This document shows positions 62,702-64,000 of a stretch of 64,000 nt of DNA, piece after piece. Both the position numbers and the translations under genes were made by a program. The number at the start of each line of letters is the position of its first letter. Positions within the stretch are counted from its first letter, which is position 1. The notes under the pieces were generated by a model. The model made no database searches, had not been told where the DNA came from, and was given only the letters and a program-made list of their open reading frames with translations. The DNA is from Brevibacterium ihuae (lineage in GTDB: Bacteria > Actinomycetota > Actinomycetes > Actinomycetales > Brevibacteriaceae). The stretch spans positions 850,369 through 914,368 of the forward strand of contig NZ_FXWZ01000002.1 of the NCBI RefSeq assembly GCF_900184225.1, written 5' to 3'.

Positions 62702-63468
62702 GGCGGGGCGGCCGGGTCTCCGGTCGGCAGGCAGATCCAGCCCTCCACGCGAGCCGCCTCGGCCTGTTCCGGTTCGGGGCGGAGGCAGCGGCCGCCGGCG
62801 ACCTCGCGCGCGAGGAGAGCCGAGAGGACCGCATCCACGGCGTCGTCGCTGTCGGCGCAGAGCTCGTCGTACCCGTGCCACTCGAGCCACGGGAGCATGT
62901 CCGCCAACCGGCGGACGAGGTCCCGCCGACGCGCGTCGTGGTCCCTGCCCTTGTACCCCCGATGCGGAAGTCCCCAGACCTTGAGGGCGGCGGCCGGATA
63001 CACCTCGCAGGCTGACCCGGTTCCATCCCGAGCGGTATCGACGCCGTGCGCGCGGAGCCGCGCGGCGACGGCGGCCCAGCGGAAGGCCGGATGGGCGATG
63101 CGGTCGGTCGACACGCTCAGCGGCACCACCCCGGCCCGTGCGCGGACGACGAGGTCCGTGGTGCGCATCGCCAAATGCCTGCGCCACCCGTCCCCGGTCG
63201 GCAGCTCGGCGCTCACGTCTCCGCGGGCGTGGGCCGCGATGAGCGCGGCGAAGGGCTGCGGCCATCCGAAGGGCACGTCGACCCCGGTCCGGTCGGCGCG
63301 GACCACGGCGGCCACGACGGTGTCGTCATCCGCGCCGACGGCCACGCTGTCGATGTGGACGCGGTGGTCCGCGGGATCCTCGACGAGGAATGCCAGGCCG
63401 GTTCTCCGCGGGTCTGCCGCGAGATCGATCCCGCACCAGATGCTCCCGGTTCGCGTCGTCGTGTCCAT
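62683..63468 (-). CDS. DUF429 protein (predicted RNase H-like fold)
   Basis: A 261-residue DUF429 protein: N-terminal WCGIDLAADPRRTGLAFL with the first acidic residue of an RNase H-like site, VDVPFGWPQPFAALIAAH near residue 70, RTTDLVVRARAG, and the C-terminal SDDAVDAVLSALLAREV acidic helix. A nuclease activity is predicted but unproven. ATG 63468 is chosen because GGAGG lies upstream; a GTG six codons earlier is the alternative. It converges on and overlaps the polymerase gene. Confidence 0.85.
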   Translation of the reverse strand: MDTTTRTGSIWCGIDLAADPRRTGLAFLVEDPADHRVHIDSVAVGADDDTVVAAVVRADRTGVDVPFGWPQPFAALIAAHARGDVSAELPTGDGWRRHLAMRTTDLVVRARAGVVPLSVSTDRIAHPAFRWAAVAARLRAHGVDTARDGTGSACEVYPAAALKVWGLPHRGYKGRDHDARRRDLVRRLADMLPWLEWHGYDELCADSDDAVDAVLSALLAREVAGGRCLRPEPEQAEAARVEGWICLPTGDPAAPPHFASA

Positions 63469-63549
63469 AGATGTCCCATCCTCCACCCCGGCGCGGATAC
63501 CGCAAGGCGCTCGCGGCCGGGCCTAGGGTGATCCCACAGGAGGCAGACC

Positions 63550-64000
63550 ATGGACTTCGACGTGATCCCGGGCGACATCGCGACGCAGGCGGTGCTCCTC
63601 GGCTGCGCCTTCGTCCTCGCGGCGATCATCGGCATCGAGCGCGAGGTCCGGCACAAGAGCGCCGGAGCGCGCACGCACATCCTCGTCGGCCTCGGGTCCG
63701 CCCTGTTCACCCTCGTCTCGGTCTACGGCTTCGCGGGGATGGTCGACGACGAGACCGTGCGGGACCCCGGCCGGATCGCCGCCCAGATCGCCACCGGGAT
63801 CGGCTTCCTCGGCGCCGGCGTGATCTTCGTCCGGCAGAACGTCGTGTCCGGACTCACCACCGCCGCCTCGATCTGGGTGAGCGCGTCGGTGGGAATGGCG
63901 TGCGGGGCGGGGATGCCGCTCATCGGCGCGCTCGCCGTCGTGTTCTACCTGCTCACCGTCACCGTGGTGAACGCGCTCGTCGAGAAGCTCAGGAGGCCCG
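63550..64000 (+). CDS. MgtC/SapB family membrane protein (3' end outside window)
   Basis: The first 150 residues of an MgtC-like inner-membrane protein. Signature GIEREVRHKSAGARTHILVGLGSALFTLVS near residues 28-57 and IATGIGFLGAGVIFVRQ near residue 82 followed by GLTTAASIWVSASVGMACG identify the family; MgtC proteins modulate membrane ATPase activity and survival at low magnesium in other bacteria. AGGAGGCAGACC precedes ATG 63550. The C-terminal cytosolic part lies beyond base 64000. Confidence 0.9.
   Translation, partial: MDFDVIPGDIATQAVLLGCAFVLAAIIGIEREVRHKSAGARTHILVGLGSALFTLVSVYGFAGMVDDETVRDPGRIAAQIATGIGFLGAGVIFVRQNVVSGLTTAASIWVSASVGMACGAGMPLIGALAVVFYLLTVTVVNALVEKLRRP

Overview
The window is a chromosomal segment of a high-GC actinobacterium. 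The evidence is GC-rich third codon positions, many GTG starts, start/stop overlaps of the ATGA or GTGA type, a monomeric NADP isocitrate dehydrogenase, an actinobacterial exonuclease/polymerase of the Pol I family, a LapA-domain protein and a caa3-type CtaG. A Micrococcales member, Brevibacterium-like, is my best guess but is not proven. I see no tRNA, rRNA, CRISPR array, prophage or insertion sequence. The region reads as core and accessory metabolism on a stable chromosome.

Layout. 1-4237 (minus): an oligopeptide ABC importer, with binding lipoprotein, an enlarged DppB/OppB permease and a partial DppC/OppC permease. 4439-13869: a PH-like membrane protein, then a stress cluster (epimerase fused to a helical domain, CinA-like amidohydrolase, zinc alcohol dehydrogenase, TPP enzyme, a frameshifted DUF6480 gene, SDR) converging on a large-subunit catalase. 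14035-19228: a membrane-protein gene broken by an amber codon, then an alpha/beta hydrolase, DASS transporter, old-yellow-enzyme and MBL hydrolase series on the minus strand. 19321-24686: thymidine kinase, isocitrate dehydrogenase, LapA-domain protein, rhodanese, ABM monooxygenase and OsmC. 24691-27809: a MocR regulator divergent from pdxST. 27790-39278: YeiH-type exporter with a small membrane partner, ZIP transporter, flavin dehydrogenase, lipid kinase, NlpC/P60 hydrolase, DUF2243 and CtaG, macro-domain protein, HerA-like ATPase coupled to a patatin. 39316-44309: YchJ, DUF808, a PH-like protein, an inducible-looking erm gene with leader peptide and attenuator, and a NERD-helicase. 44317-51761: a six-gene gamma-glutamylation operon (permease, glutamine-synthetase homologue, PuuD, aldehyde dehydrogenase, SDR, amidotransferase) with a divergent GntR/FCD regulator. 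51778-58272: PPK2, thiol peroxidase, DUF368, SufE, rhodanese and a frameshifted UvrA2. 58303-64000: HhH-GPD glycosylase, FMN stress protein, SRPBCC and SDR pair, exonuclease/polymerase, DUF429 and a partial MgtC.

Most notable points. (1) The gamma-glutamylation operon has an SDR where PuuB would sit in the Puu pathway, which fits an amino alcohol such as ethanolamine better than a polyamine. (2) erm has a 21-residue leader and mutually exclusive hairpins over its ribosome binding site. (3) A CAAGG-NN-CCTTG-like palindrome lies upstream of the stress cluster, the catalase and the FMN stress protein, suggesting one shared regulator. (4) The MocR regulator of pdxST lacks the expected PLP lysine. 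(5) Three genes carry single-base lesions (two one-base deletions, one amber codon) that are either real decay or sequence errors. (6) Several genes have a -10-like hexamer 6-7 nt before ATG and no Shine-Dalgarno, implying leaderless mRNAs.
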